A DNA stretch of 64,000 nucleotides from Flavobacterium chilense (GTDB taxonomy: Bacteria > Bacteroidota > Bacteroidia > Flavobacteriales > Flavobacteriaceae), in contig NZ_LSYT01000002.1 in assembly GCF_001602525.1 (NCBI RefSeq), positions 1 through 64,000 of the forward strand, read 5' to 3'. The notes beneath the pieces were generated by a model that saw nothing but the letters and a program-made list of their open reading frames with translations, was not told where the DNA came from and made no database searches. The stretch's first letter is position 1. Each line of letters opens with the position of its first letter. Positions 43,355 to 52,167 of this stretch are shown here, piece by piece. Made by a program: the position numbers and the translations under genes.

Positions 43355-44467
43355 ATGGGCTTTAAAACACAAATACGATTTTTACATAAATGGCTCGGAT
43401 TAATTTCCGGGCTTATTGTTTTTATCGTAAGCGTTACCGGATGTATCTTTTGTTTTCATGATGAAATAAAAGACATTACCCGCAAAGAATGGCGATTTGT
43501 TGAACCACAAAACAAACCTTTTTTAACTCCATCAGTTTTACAGGAAAAAGCCAGGAAAATTGCTCCAAAAAATAAATTGTCGATGGTTTCGTATTACGGA
43601 AAAAACCGATCTGCAATAGTTTATACCTTTTCTGATGCTGGAAATCTTTATCTCTACTTTAATCCATACACTGGAAAATATTTAAAGACTGAAAATCCCG
43701 AAACTGATTTTTTTATTATTGTCGAATACATTCATTTGTATTTACTGCTTCCGGATTATATTGGTAAACATATTGTGGGCGGAGCTACTATCATTTTTAT
43801 TTTATTATTGATTTCGGGAATTATTCAGTGGTGGCCCAAACGCAAAAGCGATATCAAACGAAGTTTTACTGTTAAATGGTCTGCAAAATGGCGCCGTGTA
43901 AATTACGACTGGCACAATACATCCGGATTTTACATTACAATTATTGCTGTCATTATTGCAATTACAGGTTTAACCTTTACCTACGAATGGGTTGGAGACG
44001 GGATTTATAAAATTTTCAATTTTGGAGGTAATAAGACCTTAGAAACAAAAGCACCGGTAATTGATACGACTACATTTGACAAGAATAAAACTAATGCTGT
44101 AGACCGCGCTTTTATTCAAACCATAAAACTACAGCCAAAAGCCGAAATGTTTTTTGTAACATTTCCACAACAAAAAGGCGACATCATCAATACCGGAGCT
44201 TATCCGCATACTTTAAGATACGATCATCAGAGTAATTATTACTTTCATCCCGAGAATGGAAATTTGATTCAGAGTCAGCCTTTTGATAAAAAGAGTTTAG
44301 GTTTACAGGTTGTCGAAATGAATTATGGAATTCACACAGGGCAAATTCTAGATTTACCGGGCAAAATTATTGCATTTGTAATTAGTTTAATTGCGGCTGC
44401 TTTACCCGTAACTGGTTTTACAATCTGGTATGGCAGAAGAAAGAAAACTAAAAAAATCAAGGCATAA
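43355..44467 (+). CDS. PepSY-associated membrane protein, 370 residues
   Basis: The ATG at 43355 is preferred over the TTG at 43343, since MGFKTQIRFLHKWLGLISGL is the usual start of the family. It has four helices and PepSY-type loops. Candidate haem or metal histidines are in the FLHKWLG, YDWHNTSGF and NYGIHTGQI segments. It is shorter than its upstream partner. Together they probably reduce iron from an imported siderophore at the inner membrane. A bidirectional terminator follows. Confidence 0.83.
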   Translation: MGFKTQIRFLHKWLGLISGLIVFIVSVTGCIFCFHDEIKDITRKEWRFVEPQNKPFLTPSVLQEKARKIAPKNKLSMVSYYGKNRSAIVYTFSDAGNLYLYFNPYTGKYLKTENPETDFFIIVEYIHLYLLLPDYIGKHIVGGATIIFILLLISGIIQWWPKRKSDIKRSFTVKWSAKWRRVNYDWHNTSGFYITIIAVIIAITGLTFTYEWVGDGIYKIFNFGGNKTLETKAPVIDTTTFDKNKTNAVDRAFIQTIKLQPKAEMFFVTFPQQKGDIINTGAYPHTLRYDHQSNYYFHPENGNLIQSQPFDKKSLGLQVVEMNYGIHTGQILDLPGKIIAFVISLIAAALPVTGFTIWYGRRKKTKKIKA

Positions 44468-44469
44468 AA

Positions 44470-44492
44470 AAACCGCCAGTTAAAGGCGGTTT
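44470..44492. terminator. bidirectional terminator
   Basis: AAACCGCC (44470-44477) pairs with GGCGGTTT (44485-44492) between the rightward PepSY gene and the leftward MORN-type gene, with A and T runs on the two sides. Confidence 0.8.
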
Positions 44493-44512
44493 ATAAATTA
44501 TTCGAAATCTTA

Positions 44513-44860
44513 TTAATTTCTATTAGCTAAAGCATTTCTTTGTAAATTCTTAACTGAACTGATTTTACTGTTATCATAAGCAACTTCACAAAGGCTTTTT
44601 TCGTTAAAAAACATCCATTTTCCAGTTTTCAATCCGTTTGTGTATTCGCCTACTGCTACTTTATTTCCTTTTTCGTCATACGATACCCAAACACCATCTA
44701 ATTTACCATCCTTAAAAAAGCCTTCTTGTTGTACTCTGCCATTTTCATAATAATAGGTAGCTTTTACTTTGTTTCCAACAGCTTCTAATTGAGGATTTAC
44801 TTCTTGTGCAACTAAAATTCCAGAGAACAATATTGCAACTAAAATTACACACTTTTTCAT
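44513..44860 (-). CDS. exported MORN/YwqK-type repeat protein
   Basis: This 115-residue protein has a signal peptide (MKKCVILVAILFSGILVAQ) and two MORN-variant repeats (YYENGRVQQEGFFKDGKLDGVW and YDEKGNKVAVGEYTNGLKTGKW). Such proteins are often labelled toxin-antitoxin YwqK antitoxins, but there is no toxin gene here and the signal peptide argues for a periplasmic role. A TATATTTG box lies about 33 bp upstream. The function is unknown. Confidence 0.78.
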   Translation of the reverse strand: MKKCVILVAILFSGILVAQEVNPQLEAVGNKVKATYYYENGRVQQEGFFKDGKLDGVWVSYDEKGNKVAVGEYTNGLKTGKWMFFNEKSLCEVAYDNSKISSVKNLQRNALANRN

Positions 44861-44892
44861 ATCTTAGGTATTTAATGTTATCAAATCTTTAT

Positions 44893-44900
44893 CAAATATA
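44893..44900 (-). promoter_or_regulatory. -7 box of the MORN-type gene
   Basis: On the minus strand the box reads TATATTTG, matching TAnnTTTG, with a T-rich -33 about 20 bases upstream. Confidence 0.5.
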
Positions 44901-44982
44901 CCTAATTGTTTACATTAAAAAAACTTTTACTTAACAATTTGGTAACATTGAATAAAAACTTAACATTGAAAATTCCTTTAAA

Positions 44983-45013
44983 ACAAAAAAACCAAAGCTC
45001 ATGCCTTGGTTTT
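44983..45013 (-). terminator. terminator of the thioredoxin-like gene
   Basis: AAAACCAA (44988-44995) pairs with TTGGTTTT (45006-45013). On the minus strand a T run follows, 58 bp past the stop codon. Confidence 0.72.
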
Positions 45014-45070
45014 ACTGACTTTTTATAAAAAAGCTATTTTTACGATAACGTTGTAAATTTGATCAATAAA

Positions 45071-46066
45071 TTACTTCAATAATGAATCTAACTTCGTTTG
45101 AAGCTCTGGAGACGAAGGTCGCTCTGCATCAGCACTTAAAACATTTCCTTTTGGATCTACGATAATAAATCTCGGAATTCCTGTTACACCATAACTGGTT
45201 ACAAACTCAGATTCCCAATCTTTATCAGCAAACAATTGTACTCCGCCCAGGTTTTTATCCGTTACGAACTTTTTCCATTTTTCGTTATCCTTCAATTTAT
45301 CAATTGAAATACTAACGAACTCAATGTTTTTTCCGTGATACTTCTCTTCTATCTTTTGCAAATACGGAATTTCGGCTCTGCATGGCGCACACCATGTTGC
45401 CCAAAGATCGATATAAACATATTTACCTTTTAAATCAGAAAGTTTTGTTTTTCCGCCTTTGTGATTATCATATTCAAAATCCGGAGAAGGTTTTCCGTTT
45501 AATTTATTTGCTTTTGCAGCTCTTTCATATTCCTGAACAGCATATTGATTAAAACTTTCGAAATTACGTTTTAAAGCCGTTTTAAATTCAGGATCAAAAT
45601 TGCCTTTTTCAACATTTTCAATATCCGATTTTTTCTTAGCTTCTAAAACCGTAGCAAACTCAGTTGCTTCTTTGGCAAAAGCTTCTTTTTGAAATTGTTC
45701 ATCTTTTAAAGCTTGTTGTGCCAGAAAATTGCTTTCGTCTACACCTTTACCTTTGTACACAATGGTTTCATCAAATTCTTTAGCGTTCATTGTCAGATTC
45801 ACTTCAGAATTTGGTTTTAAATATAAATTAGAAGATTCTGTACCATCAGAAAACACATAAAATCCTTTTGGAGCATCAAAAGAAGCAACAAAAATTTCTT
45901 TTTTATTAATTGGAATAACCTGTTTAAAATTATCCTTACCTCTAATAACCAAAGTATCACTGTTTCTATTGGCGATTTTGGCTGTAAATTTTATTTGATT
46001 CTTAGTTTGACCAATGATAGTTAGTGTGCTGAAAACCAATAAACCTGTAACAAAAAGTTTTTTCAT
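45071..46066 (-). CDS. TlpA-like thiol-disulfide oxidoreductase
   Basis: This 331-residue protein has a signal peptide (MKKLFVTGLLVFSTLTIIGQ), an N-terminal beta domain of the DUF4369 kind (about 25-120), a helical linker and a C-terminal thioredoxin fold (about 190-331). The active-site WATWCAPCRAE is near residue 222, with the cis-proline in TGIPRFI. It works in the periplasm, reducing or shuffling disulfides. It stands alone with its own terminator and a TAGATTTG -7 box at 46093-46100. Confidence 0.9.
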   Translation of the reverse strand: MKKLFVTGLLVFSTLTIIGQTKNQIKFTAKIANRNSDTLVIRGKDNFKQVIPINKKEIFVASFDAPKGFYVFSDGTESSNLYLKPNSEVNLTMNAKEFDETIVYKGKGVDESNFLAQQALKDEQFQKEAFAKEATEFATVLEAKKKSDIENVEKGNFDPEFKTALKRNFESFNQYAVQEYERAAKANKLNGKPSPDFEYDNHKGGKTKLSDLKGKYVYIDLWATWCAPCRAEIPYLQKIEEKYHGKNIEFVSISIDKLKDNEKWKKFVTDKNLGGVQLFADKDWESEFVTSYGVTGIPRFIIVDPKGNVLSADAERPSSPELQTKLDSLLK

Positions 46067-46227
46067 AAGTATTAAAGTTTATTTTACTGACTCAAATCTA
46101 AAAAATTACGGCCATGAAATTTCAGAATTAACAAAATATTTCATTTTTATAGGTCATTGCTTATCACTTTACTGGTTTATTCCTGTTTAAAGTTAGATTT
46201 AAAATGCTGTAATTTGAATTTTGTGTT

Positions 46228-46235
46228 TATTTTTG
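46228..46235 (+). promoter_or_regulatory. -7 box of aspS
   Basis: TATTTTTG fits TAnnTTTG, 18 bp upstream of the ATG at 46254. It lies inside the longer frame that begins at a TTG at 46221, so the ATG is the better start. Confidence 0.55.
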
Positions 46236-46253
46236 CAGTCTAAAATTGAGATC

Positions 46254-48005
46254 ATGTATAGAAGTCATAATTGCGGCGAATTAAACGCTTCAAATATTAA
46301 TACCGAAGTAACACTTGCGGGCTGGGTTCAAAAATCACGCGATAAAGGATTTATGAATTGGGTCGATTTACGCGACCGTTATGGAATCACACAACTTATT
46401 TTCGACGAAAGTCGTACTAATAAAACCGTTTTTGAATTAGCCAAAACCCTTGGTCGTGAATTCGTAATTCAGGTAAAAGGAACTGTTATTGAGCGTGAAG
46501 CCAAAAACAAAAACATCCCGACTGGTGATATCGAAATTTTAGTTTCTGAATTAACTATTCTTAATTCGGCATTAACACCTCCATTTACAATTGAAGATGA
46601 AACTGATGGTGGTGAAGATATTCGAATGAAATATCGTTATTTGGATATTCGTAGAAATCCGGTAAAAAACAGCTTATTGTTCCGTCATAAAGTAGCGATG
46701 GAAGTTCGTAAATATCTATCTGATTTAGATTTCTGCGAAGTTGAAACGCCTTACTTAATCAAATCGACTCCCGAAGGAGCGAGAGATTTCGTTGTACCAA
46801 GCCGTATGAACGAAGGACAGTTTTATGCATTGCCACAATCTCCACAAACTTTCAAACAACTTTTGATGGTAGGTGGAATGGATAAATATTTCCAAATCGT
46901 GAAATGCTTCCGTGACGAAGATTTACGTGCAGACCGTCAGCCTGAGTTTACACAAATTGACTGCGAAATGGCATTTGTAGAACAAGAAGACATTTTGAAT
47001 GTTTTTGAAGGATTGACAAGACATTTATTAAAAGAAATTAAAGGTATAGAAGTAGAGAAATTCCCAAGAATCACCTACGACTACGCCATGAAGACATACG
47101 GAAATGACAAACCGGACATCCGTTTCGGGATGAAATTTGGCGAATTGAACGAATTTGCGCAACACAAAGAATTCCCTGTTTTTAATGCAGCAGAATTAGT
47201 TGTTGGAATTGCAGTTCCGGGAGCAGGAAATTATACCCGTAAAGAAATCGACGGATTAATTGACTGGGTTAAGCGTCCGCAAGTTGGAGCGTCTGGAATG
47301 GTTTATGTAAAATGTAATGAAGACGGAACCTACAAATCATCTGTAGATAAATTCTACGATCAGGATGATTTAACAAACTGGGCAAAAGCTACTGAAGCAA
47401 ACCCGGGAGATATGATTTTTGTACTTTCTGGTCCGGCTAATAAAACACGCGCTCAGCTCTCGGCACTTCGTATGGAATTGGCTACTCGTTTAGGATTACG
47501 TAATCCTGAAGAATTTGCCCCATTATGGGTTGTAGATTTTCCATTATTAGAATTAGATGAAGAAAGTGGTCGTTATCACGCAATGCACCATCCGTTTACA
47601 TCTCCAAAACCAGAAGATATGGCTTTGTTAGAAACAGAACCGGGAAAAGTTCGTGCAAACGCATACGATATGGTTTTAAACGGAAATGAAATTGGTGGAG
47701 GATCGATTCGTATTCACGACAAGGCAACACAGCAGTTAATGTTTAAATACCTGGGCTTTACTGAAGAAGAAGCAAAAGCACAATTTGGATTCTTAATGGA
47801 TGCTTTCCAATTTGGAGCACCGCCTCATGGTGGATTAGCTTTTGGATTAGACAGATTAGTTGCCATTTTAGGTGGTCAGGAAACTATTAGAGACTTTATT
47901 GCTTTCCCAAAAAACAATTCAGGACGTGATGTCATGATCGATGCACCTGCTGCAATAGACGAGGCTCAGTTAAAAGAATTGCATATTAAAATTGATGCTA
48001 TTTAA
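46254..48005 (+). CDS. aspS: aspartyl-tRNA synthetase
   Basis: This 583-residue class II synthetase joins aspartate to tRNA-Asp. It has the N-terminal OB-fold (about 1-105, [22 protein letters not shown]), class II motif 2 in [18 protein letters not shown] and the bacterial GAD insertion (about 285-420). Motif 3 lies in [16 protein letters not shown] near the end. The length is normal for bacteria. The start at ATG 46254 is preferred, since the upstream TTG precedes the -7 box. Confidence 0.96.
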   Translation: MYRSHNCGELNASNINTEVTLAGWVQKSRDKGFMNWVDLRDRYGITQLIFDESRTNKTVFELAKTLGREFVIQVKGTVIEREAKNKNIPTGDIEILVSELTILNSALTPPFTIEDETDGGEDIRMKYRYLDIRRNPVKNSLLFRHKVAMEVRKYLSDLDFCEVETPYLIKSTPEGARDFVVPSRMNEGQFYALPQSPQTFKQLLMVGGMDKYFQIVKCFRDEDLRADRQPEFTQIDCEMAFVEQEDILNVFEGLTRHLLKEIKGIEVEKFPRITYDYAMKTYGNDKPDIRFGMKFGELNEFAQHKEFPVFNAAELVVGIAVPGAGNYTRKEIDGLIDWVKRPQVGASGMVYVKCNEDGTYKSSVDKFYDQDDLTNWAKATEANPGDMIFVLSGPANKTRAQLSALRMELATRLGLRNPEEFAPLWVVDFPLLELDEESGRYHAMHHPFTSPKPEDMALLETEPGKVRANAYDMVLNGNEIGGGSIRIHDKATQQLMFKYLGFTEEEAKAQFGFLMDAFQFGAPPHGGLAFGLDRLVAILGGQETIRDFIAFPKNNSGRDVMIDAPAAIDEAQLKELHIKIDAI

Positions 48006-48037
48006 TTCTCAGGAATAACAATTAGAATAAAGATAAG

Positions 48038-48065
48038 GCAGCTGAAATTTCAGCTGCTTTTTTTA
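48038..48065 (+). terminator. terminator of aspS
   Basis: A 20-bp perfect palindrome (48038-48057, arms GCAGCTGAAA/TTTCAGCTGC) is followed by a run of T. Confidence 0.88.
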
Positions 48066-48277
48066 TTTCAGAAGATGATATGAACAAATCCAAATTTTAT
48101 ATTTTTCAAATTATCAAATTCCTACATTTTTATCGTTTTTATATTCTTACAATTAATGATTCTCAAATTATGGTATTTCATATAAAATTTGATGCAATAA
48201 ACGACGTAAAAACACTGTAAATCAATAATTTTTACAAAAAATTAACAGGTTCATGTCTTTTGTATGAATTTATATAT

Positions 48278-48285
48278 TACATTTG
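48278..48285 (+). promoter_or_regulatory. -7 box of the cold-shock gene
   Basis: TACATTTG, 29 bp before the ATG, matches TAnnTTTG. Confidence 0.55.
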
Positions 48286-48314
48286 CTTTATTATAAATTA
48301 TTATTACAATTACA

Positions 48315-48509
48315 ATGCGTACAGGTACAGTAAAATTTTTCAATGAATCTAAAGGTTATGGATTCATTACAGACGAAGAAACAGGAAAGGACATCTTCGT
48401 TCACGCTTCAGGAATTAACGCGGAAGAATTACGCGAAGGTGACCGTGTAAGCTATGAAGAAGAAGAAGGAAGAAAAGGGAAAGTTGCTGCTAAAGTAGCA
48501 GTAATCTAA
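48315..48509 (+). CDS. cold-shock domain protein
   Basis: This 64-residue single OB-fold protein has RNP1 KGYGFIT and RNP2 IFVHAS, the two RNA-binding motifs of CspA-type proteins. It binds single-stranded RNA and keeps it unfolded. It is slightly shorter than E. coli CspA (70). It is monocistronic, with a strong terminator after it. Confidence 0.95.
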   Translation: MRTGTVKFFNESKGYGFITDEETGKDIFVHASGINAEELREGDRVSYEEEEGRKGKVAAKVAVI

Positions 48510-48550
48510 GAAAAATATAGCAATTTATTTTTTTTGCCTCTGAATGGTTT

Positions 48551-48585
48551 AAAACGTTTCGATTAATTTCGAAACGTTTTTTTTT
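48551..48585 (+). terminator. terminator of the cold-shock gene
   Basis: AAAACGTTTCGA (48551-48562) pairs with TCGAAACGTTTT (48569-48580) and a T tract follows. Confidence 0.87.
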
Positions 48586-48687
48586 GCCCATTTCTTAAAA
48601 AAATATTAAAATTTTCAAATCTTATTTATAATCAATAAAAATTACACATAAACGCGGTTTCATACCCTACTTATATCCTCCTTTAGT

Positions 48688-48718
48688 TTGTGATTTACAT
48701 AGTTGAAAGTTATCTTTG
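48688..48718 (+). promoter_or_regulatory. promoter of the nuo operon
   Basis: TTG (48688-48690), 20 bases, then TATCTTTG (48711-48718) fits the Bacteroidota promoter consensus. It lies 32 bp before the nuoA ATG and probably drives all fourteen nuo genes. Confidence 0.7.
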
Positions 48719-48750
48719 TGGCTTATTCTTTAAGTAAAAATCCTAAGTTT

Positions 48751-49116
48751 ATGCAATCTGATCAATACAGTTACATTCCTATTTTAATGCAGTTCATTCT
48801 GGCTGTTGGTTTTGTGGTAGGAACAATCATTATTTCCGGAAAATTAGGCCCAAAAAGAACCTCTGAAGTAAAAGATAAAAACTTCGAGTGTGGTATCGAA
48901 TCTGTTGGTAATGCCCGTATTCCTTTTTCTGTAAAATATTTTCTTGTTGCGATCTTATTTGTATTGTTTGATGTAGAGGTTATTTTCCTTTATCCTTGGG
49001 CAGTAAACTTTAAAGATCTTGGTGTTGAAGGAATGCTAAAAATGATTGTTTTTATGTCATTGCTTTTAGTTGGTTTTTTCTACATCATCAAAAAGAGAGC
49101 TTTAGACTGGGAATAA
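48751..49116 (+). CDS. nuoA: NADH-quinone oxidoreductase subunit A
   Basis: This membrane subunit of complex I has 121 residues from the ATG at 48751; the frame runs back to a TTG inside the promoter. It has three helices. The KNFECGIESVGNARIPFSVKYFLVAILFVLFDVEVIF loop is the conserved part that links the membrane and peripheral arms. It is the first gene of the operon. A 148-bp repeat-filled gap precedes nuoB. Confidence 0.96.
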   Translation: MQSDQYSYIPILMQFILAVGFVVGTIIISGKLGPKRTSEVKDKNFECGIESVGNARIPFSVKYFLVAILFVLFDVEVIFLYPWAVNFKDLGVEGMLKMIVFMSLLLVGFFYIIKKRALDWE

Positions 49117-49121
49117 AGAAA

Positions 49122-49259
49122 TTTTAGATTTCAGATTTTAGATTGTTTGATTTAGAATTTAAGATTTGAAAAATAATTTCTCAAAACACAATATTGATTT
49201 TTAAAATATTGATTTCGATTTCAGAATTAAATCTAAAATCAGAGATCTACAATCTAAAA
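49122..49259. repeat. heptamer arrays and inverted copies between nuoA and nuoB
   Basis: The units TTTTAGA, TTTCAGA and TTTTAGA (49122-49142) and diverged 7-mers up to about 49171 are followed by inverted counterparts near 49229-49259 (ATCTAAAATC, AATCTAAAAT). The transcript can form a long imperfect hairpin. Confidence 0.65.
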
Positions 49260-49264
49260 TAAAA

Positions 49265-49813
49265 ATGAGCGATTCAAATGTAAATATGGTTGCGCCACCG
49301 GAAGGAGTTGTAGGAGAAGGTTTCTTCGCTACAAAACTAAATGATGTTGTTGGTTTGGCACGCGCGAATTCTCTTTGGCCTTTACCTTTTGCAACATCTT
49401 GTTGCGGAATTGAGTTTATGGCAACAATGGCTTCACATTATGATTTGGCACGATTTGGATCTGAGCGTGTGAGTTTCTCTCCTCGTCAGGCAGATATGTT
49501 GTTAGTAATGGGAACGATTTCAAAAAAAATGGCTCCAATTTTAAGACAAGTTTACGAACAAATGTCTGAACCTCGCTGGGTAATTGCTGTAGGAGCATGT
49601 GCTTCTTCAGGAGGTGTTTTCGACACTTACTCAGTTTTACAAGGAATTGACAAAGTAATCCCGGTTGATGTTTATGTTCCCGGATGCCCTCCAAGACCTG
49701 AACAAATTGTTGACGGAGTAATGAGATTACAAGAATTGGTAAAAAGCGAATCTGTGAGACGCAGAAGCTCTCCGGAATACCAAGAATTATTAGCTTCCTA
49801 TAACATTTCATAA
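49265..49813 (+). CDS. nuoB: NADH-quinone oxidoreductase subunit B
   Basis: This 182-residue peripheral subunit holds the N2 4Fe-4S cluster, the last electron carrier before quinone. Its ligands are the tandem cysteines in ATSCCGIEFM, the Cys in GACASSGGVFD and the Cys in PGCPPRPEQI. It abuts nuoC with a one-base gap. Confidence 0.97.
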   Translation: MSDSNVNMVAPPEGVVGEGFFATKLNDVVGLARANSLWPLPFATSCCGIEFMATMASHYDLARFGSERVSFSPRQADMLLVMGTISKKMAPILRQVYEQMSEPRWVIAVGACASSGGVFDTYSVLQGIDKVIPVDVYVPGCPPRPEQIVDGVMRLQELVKSESVRRRSSPEYQELLASYNIS

Positions 49814-49814
49814 G

Positions 49815-50336
49815 ATGGCTTTAGAAAACACCCTGATCCAAGATAAACTTACAGAAACATTCAACAACGATGTTTTTAACTTTCAGCAGGAAAGAGATAT
49901 TTTCTCTCTTGAAGCATCAGCTGATAAAATTACAGCGTTGATTCTATTCCTTAAAAACGATTCTGATTTACGTTTTCACTTTTTAACAGATTTATGCGGA
50001 ATTCATTATCCGGATAACGATTCAGAACGTCAGTTTGCTGTTGTATATCATTTACATAACTGGTACGAAAACAAACGTTTGAGAATAAAAGTTTACCTTA
50101 ATGGTGAAAAACCGGAAATTAAATCTATTTCAAATATTTTCTTAAGTTCAAACTGGATGGAAAGAGAAACATACGATTTCTTCGGAATCAATTTTATTGG
50201 TCACCCGCAATTGAAACGTATTTTGAATATGGACGAAATGGTCTCTTTTCCAATGAGAAAAGAATTCCCAATGGAAGACAGCGGAAGAACTGATAAAGAC
50301 GACAGATTCTTCGGAAGAACAGTATCAAATAGCTAA
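49815..50336 (+). CDS. nuoC: NADH-quinone oxidoreductase subunit C
   Basis: This 173-residue peripheral subunit (30-kDa type) contains the LTDLCGIHYPD and NWMERETYDFFGINFIGHPQLKRIL segments typical of NuoC. It is a separate gene here, not fused to nuoD as in E. coli. The C-terminus is acidic and charged (EDSGRTDKDDRFFGR). Confidence 0.95.
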   Translation: MALENTLIQDKLTETFNNDVFNFQQERDIFSLEASADKITALILFLKNDSDLRFHFLTDLCGIHYPDNDSERQFAVVYHLHNWYENKRLRIKVYLNGEKPEIKSISNIFLSSNWMERETYDFFGINFIGHPQLKRILNMDEMVSFPMRKEFPMEDSGRTDKDDRFFGRTVSNS

Positions 50337-50354
50337 ATAATTCAACATTATAAA

Positions 50355-51593
50355 ATGTCAGAACTATTATTACCACCAGAGCATCGTTATGCTAAAATAA
50401 TTAAGGAGAAACTAAACGAAGACGGAAGCGAACTTTCGGTATTGAATTTAGGTCCTACTCACCCTGCGACTCACGGTATTTTTCAAAATATCCTGTTAAT
50501 GGATGGTGAAAGAATTTTAGAAGCTGAACCAACCATTGGTTACATTCACAGAGCTTTTGAAAAAATCGCCGAAAATCGTCCGTTTTACCAAATCACTCCT
50601 CTTACAGACCGTATGAACTATTGCTCCTCTCCTATTAATAATATGGGATGGTGGATGACATTAGAAAAACTATTAGGCGTTGAAGTTCCAAAAAGAGCAC
50701 AATATTTAAGAGTTATTGTAATGGAGCTTGCTCGTATTACAGATCACTTAATCTGTAACTCAATTCTTGGTGTTGATACTGGTGCGTATACTGGTTTCTT
50801 ATACGTTTTTCAATTTAGAGAAAAAATCTACGAAATCTACGAAGAAATTTGTGGAGCTCGTTTGACTACAAATATGGGAAGGATTGGTGGTTTTGAGAGA
50901 GACTGGTCTCCGGAAGCTTTCAAAAAACTAGACACTTTCCTTGAAGAATTTCCAGTTGCCTGGAAAGAATTCGAAAACTTATTCGAAAGAAACAGAATTT
51001 TCCTTGACAGAACTGTAAACGTAGGTGCAATCTCTGCAGAAAAAGCAATGGCTTACGGATTTACAGGTCCAAACTTACGTGCTGCCGGAGTTGACTACGA
51101 TGTTCGTGTGGCTCAGCCTTATTCCTCTTACGAAGATTTCGATTTTATTGTTCCTGTTGGAAAATCAGGTGATACTTACGATCGTTTCTGTGTACGTAAT
51201 GCTGAAGTTTGGGAAAGTTTAAGCATTATTCGTCAGGCATTAGAAAAAATGCCGGCTGGAAACGAATATCATGCAGAGGTTCCTGATTATTACCTTCCTC
51301 CAAAAGAAGATGTATACAATTCGATGGAATCATTAATCTATCACTTTAAAATCGTAATGGGAGAAGTTCCTGTTCCCGTTGCCGAAATTTACCATCCTGT
51401 TGAAGGTGGAAACGGTGAGATCGGTTTTTATTTAGTTACCGACGGAAGCAGAACTCCATATAGATTACATTTCAGAAGACCTTGCTTTATCTATTACCAA
51501 GCATATCCGGAAATGATTAAAGGATCGTTGCTTTCTGATGCAATTGTTATTTTATCAAGTTTAAATGTAATTGCAGGAGAATTAGACGCCTAA
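50355..51593 (+). CDS. nuoD: NADH-quinone oxidoreductase subunit D
   Basis: This 412-residue 49-kDa-type subunit forms the quinone pocket with NuoB. It has the LGPTHPATHGIFQNILLMDGE segment (His-containing quinone loop), GYIHRAFEK, MNYCSSPINN and the C-terminal DGSRTPYRLHFRRPCF. It lies 18 bp after nuoC. Confidence 0.97.
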   Translation: MSELLLPPEHRYAKIIKEKLNEDGSELSVLNLGPTHPATHGIFQNILLMDGERILEAEPTIGYIHRAFEKIAENRPFYQITPLTDRMNYCSSPINNMGWWMTLEKLLGVEVPKRAQYLRVIVMELARITDHLICNSILGVDTGAYTGFLYVFQFREKIYEIYEEICGARLTTNMGRIGGFERDWSPEAFKKLDTFLEEFPVAWKEFENLFERNRIFLDRTVNVGAISAEKAMAYGFTGPNLRAAGVDYDVRVAQPYSSYEDFDFIVPVGKSGDTYDRFCVRNAEVWESLSIIRQALEKMPAGNEYHAEVPDYYLPPKEDVYNSMESLIYHFKIVMGEVPVPVAEIYHPVEGGNGEIGFYLVTDGSRTPYRLHFRRPCFIYYQAYPEMIKGSLLSDAIVILSSLNVIAGELDA

Positions 51594-51596
51594 AAA

Positions 51597-51622
51597 AATT
51601 GTGCCTTTGCGCCTTTGTGGCA
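51597..51622. repeat. TGTGCCTTTGCGCCTTTGTGGC repeat
   Basis: This short phrase between nuoD and nuoE is one of the common flavobacterial intergenic repeats (CTTTGCGCCTTTGTGGC type). It lies within the operon transcript. Confidence 0.55.
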
Positions 51623-51635
51623 AAACAAGAATAAA

Positions 51636-52166
51636 ATGGAAAGAAAACATTACAAACAAGAAATAAATATGACTGACGCATTGATCGCCCGTATCAATGA
51701 ATTAATCAGTCATTATCCTGAAGGCAAACAAAAATCGGCTTTACTGCCTGTTTTGCACGAAGTTCAGGATGCACACAACAACTGGCTTAGTACTGAACTA
51801 CAAGATAAAGTTGCTGAAATTCTTCAGATCAAACCAATTGAGGTTTATGAAGTAGTTACTTTTTACACCATGTTCAACCAAAAACCAATTGGAAAATACA
51901 TGTTTGAGTTTTGCCAGACTTCTTGTTGTTGTTTACGTGGTGCAGAAGATTTAATGGATTATACTTCTGAAAAATTAGGCATTAAAATGGGCGAAACCAC
52001 TCCAGACGGAATGTTCACCATTGCCGGAGTTGAATGTTTAGGTGCTTGCGGATACGCTCCGATGATGCAGTTAGGCGATTTCTACAAAGAGAAACTGACA
52101 GAAGAAAAAATCGATCAGATCATTGCTGATTGTAGAGATGATAAAATAATATTACACGATAAATAA
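51636..52166 (+). CDS. nuoE: NADH-quinone oxidoreductase subunit E
   Basis: This 176-residue thioredoxin-like 24-kDa-type subunit holds the N1a 2Fe-2S cluster. Its four cysteines are in CQTSCCCLRGAEDL and LGACGYAP. I chose the ATG at 51636 (MERKHYKQEIN) over a TTG at 51615 that lies in an intergenic repeat. A second ATG at 51669 is a possible alternative. It abuts nuoF. Confidence 0.95.
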   Translation: MERKHYKQEINMTDALIARINELISHYPEGKQKSALLPVLHEVQDAHNNWLSTELQDKVAEILQIKPIEVYEVVTFYTMFNQKPIGKYMFEFCQTSCCCLRGAEDLMDYTSEKLGIKMGETTPDGMFTIAGVECLGACGYAPMMQLGDFYKEKLTEEKIDQIIADCRDDKIILHDK

Positions 52167-52167
52167 G

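Larger units (their letters stand above)
48006..48314. other. gap between aspS and the cold-shock gene
   Basis: This 309-bp gap holds the aspS terminator (48038-48065) and a TACATTTG -7 box (48278-48285) for the cold-shock gene. Between them I see only A/T-rich sequence with no repeat or reading frame. The implied leader of the cold-shock mRNA is short (about 25 nt), unlike the long thermosensing leader of E. coli cspA. Confidence 0.7.

Noticed and set aside
44513..44860. Toxin-antitoxin antitoxin (YwqK label)
   Set aside because: There is no toxin gene on either side, and the protein has a signal peptide; MORN-type repeats alone do not make an antitoxin.
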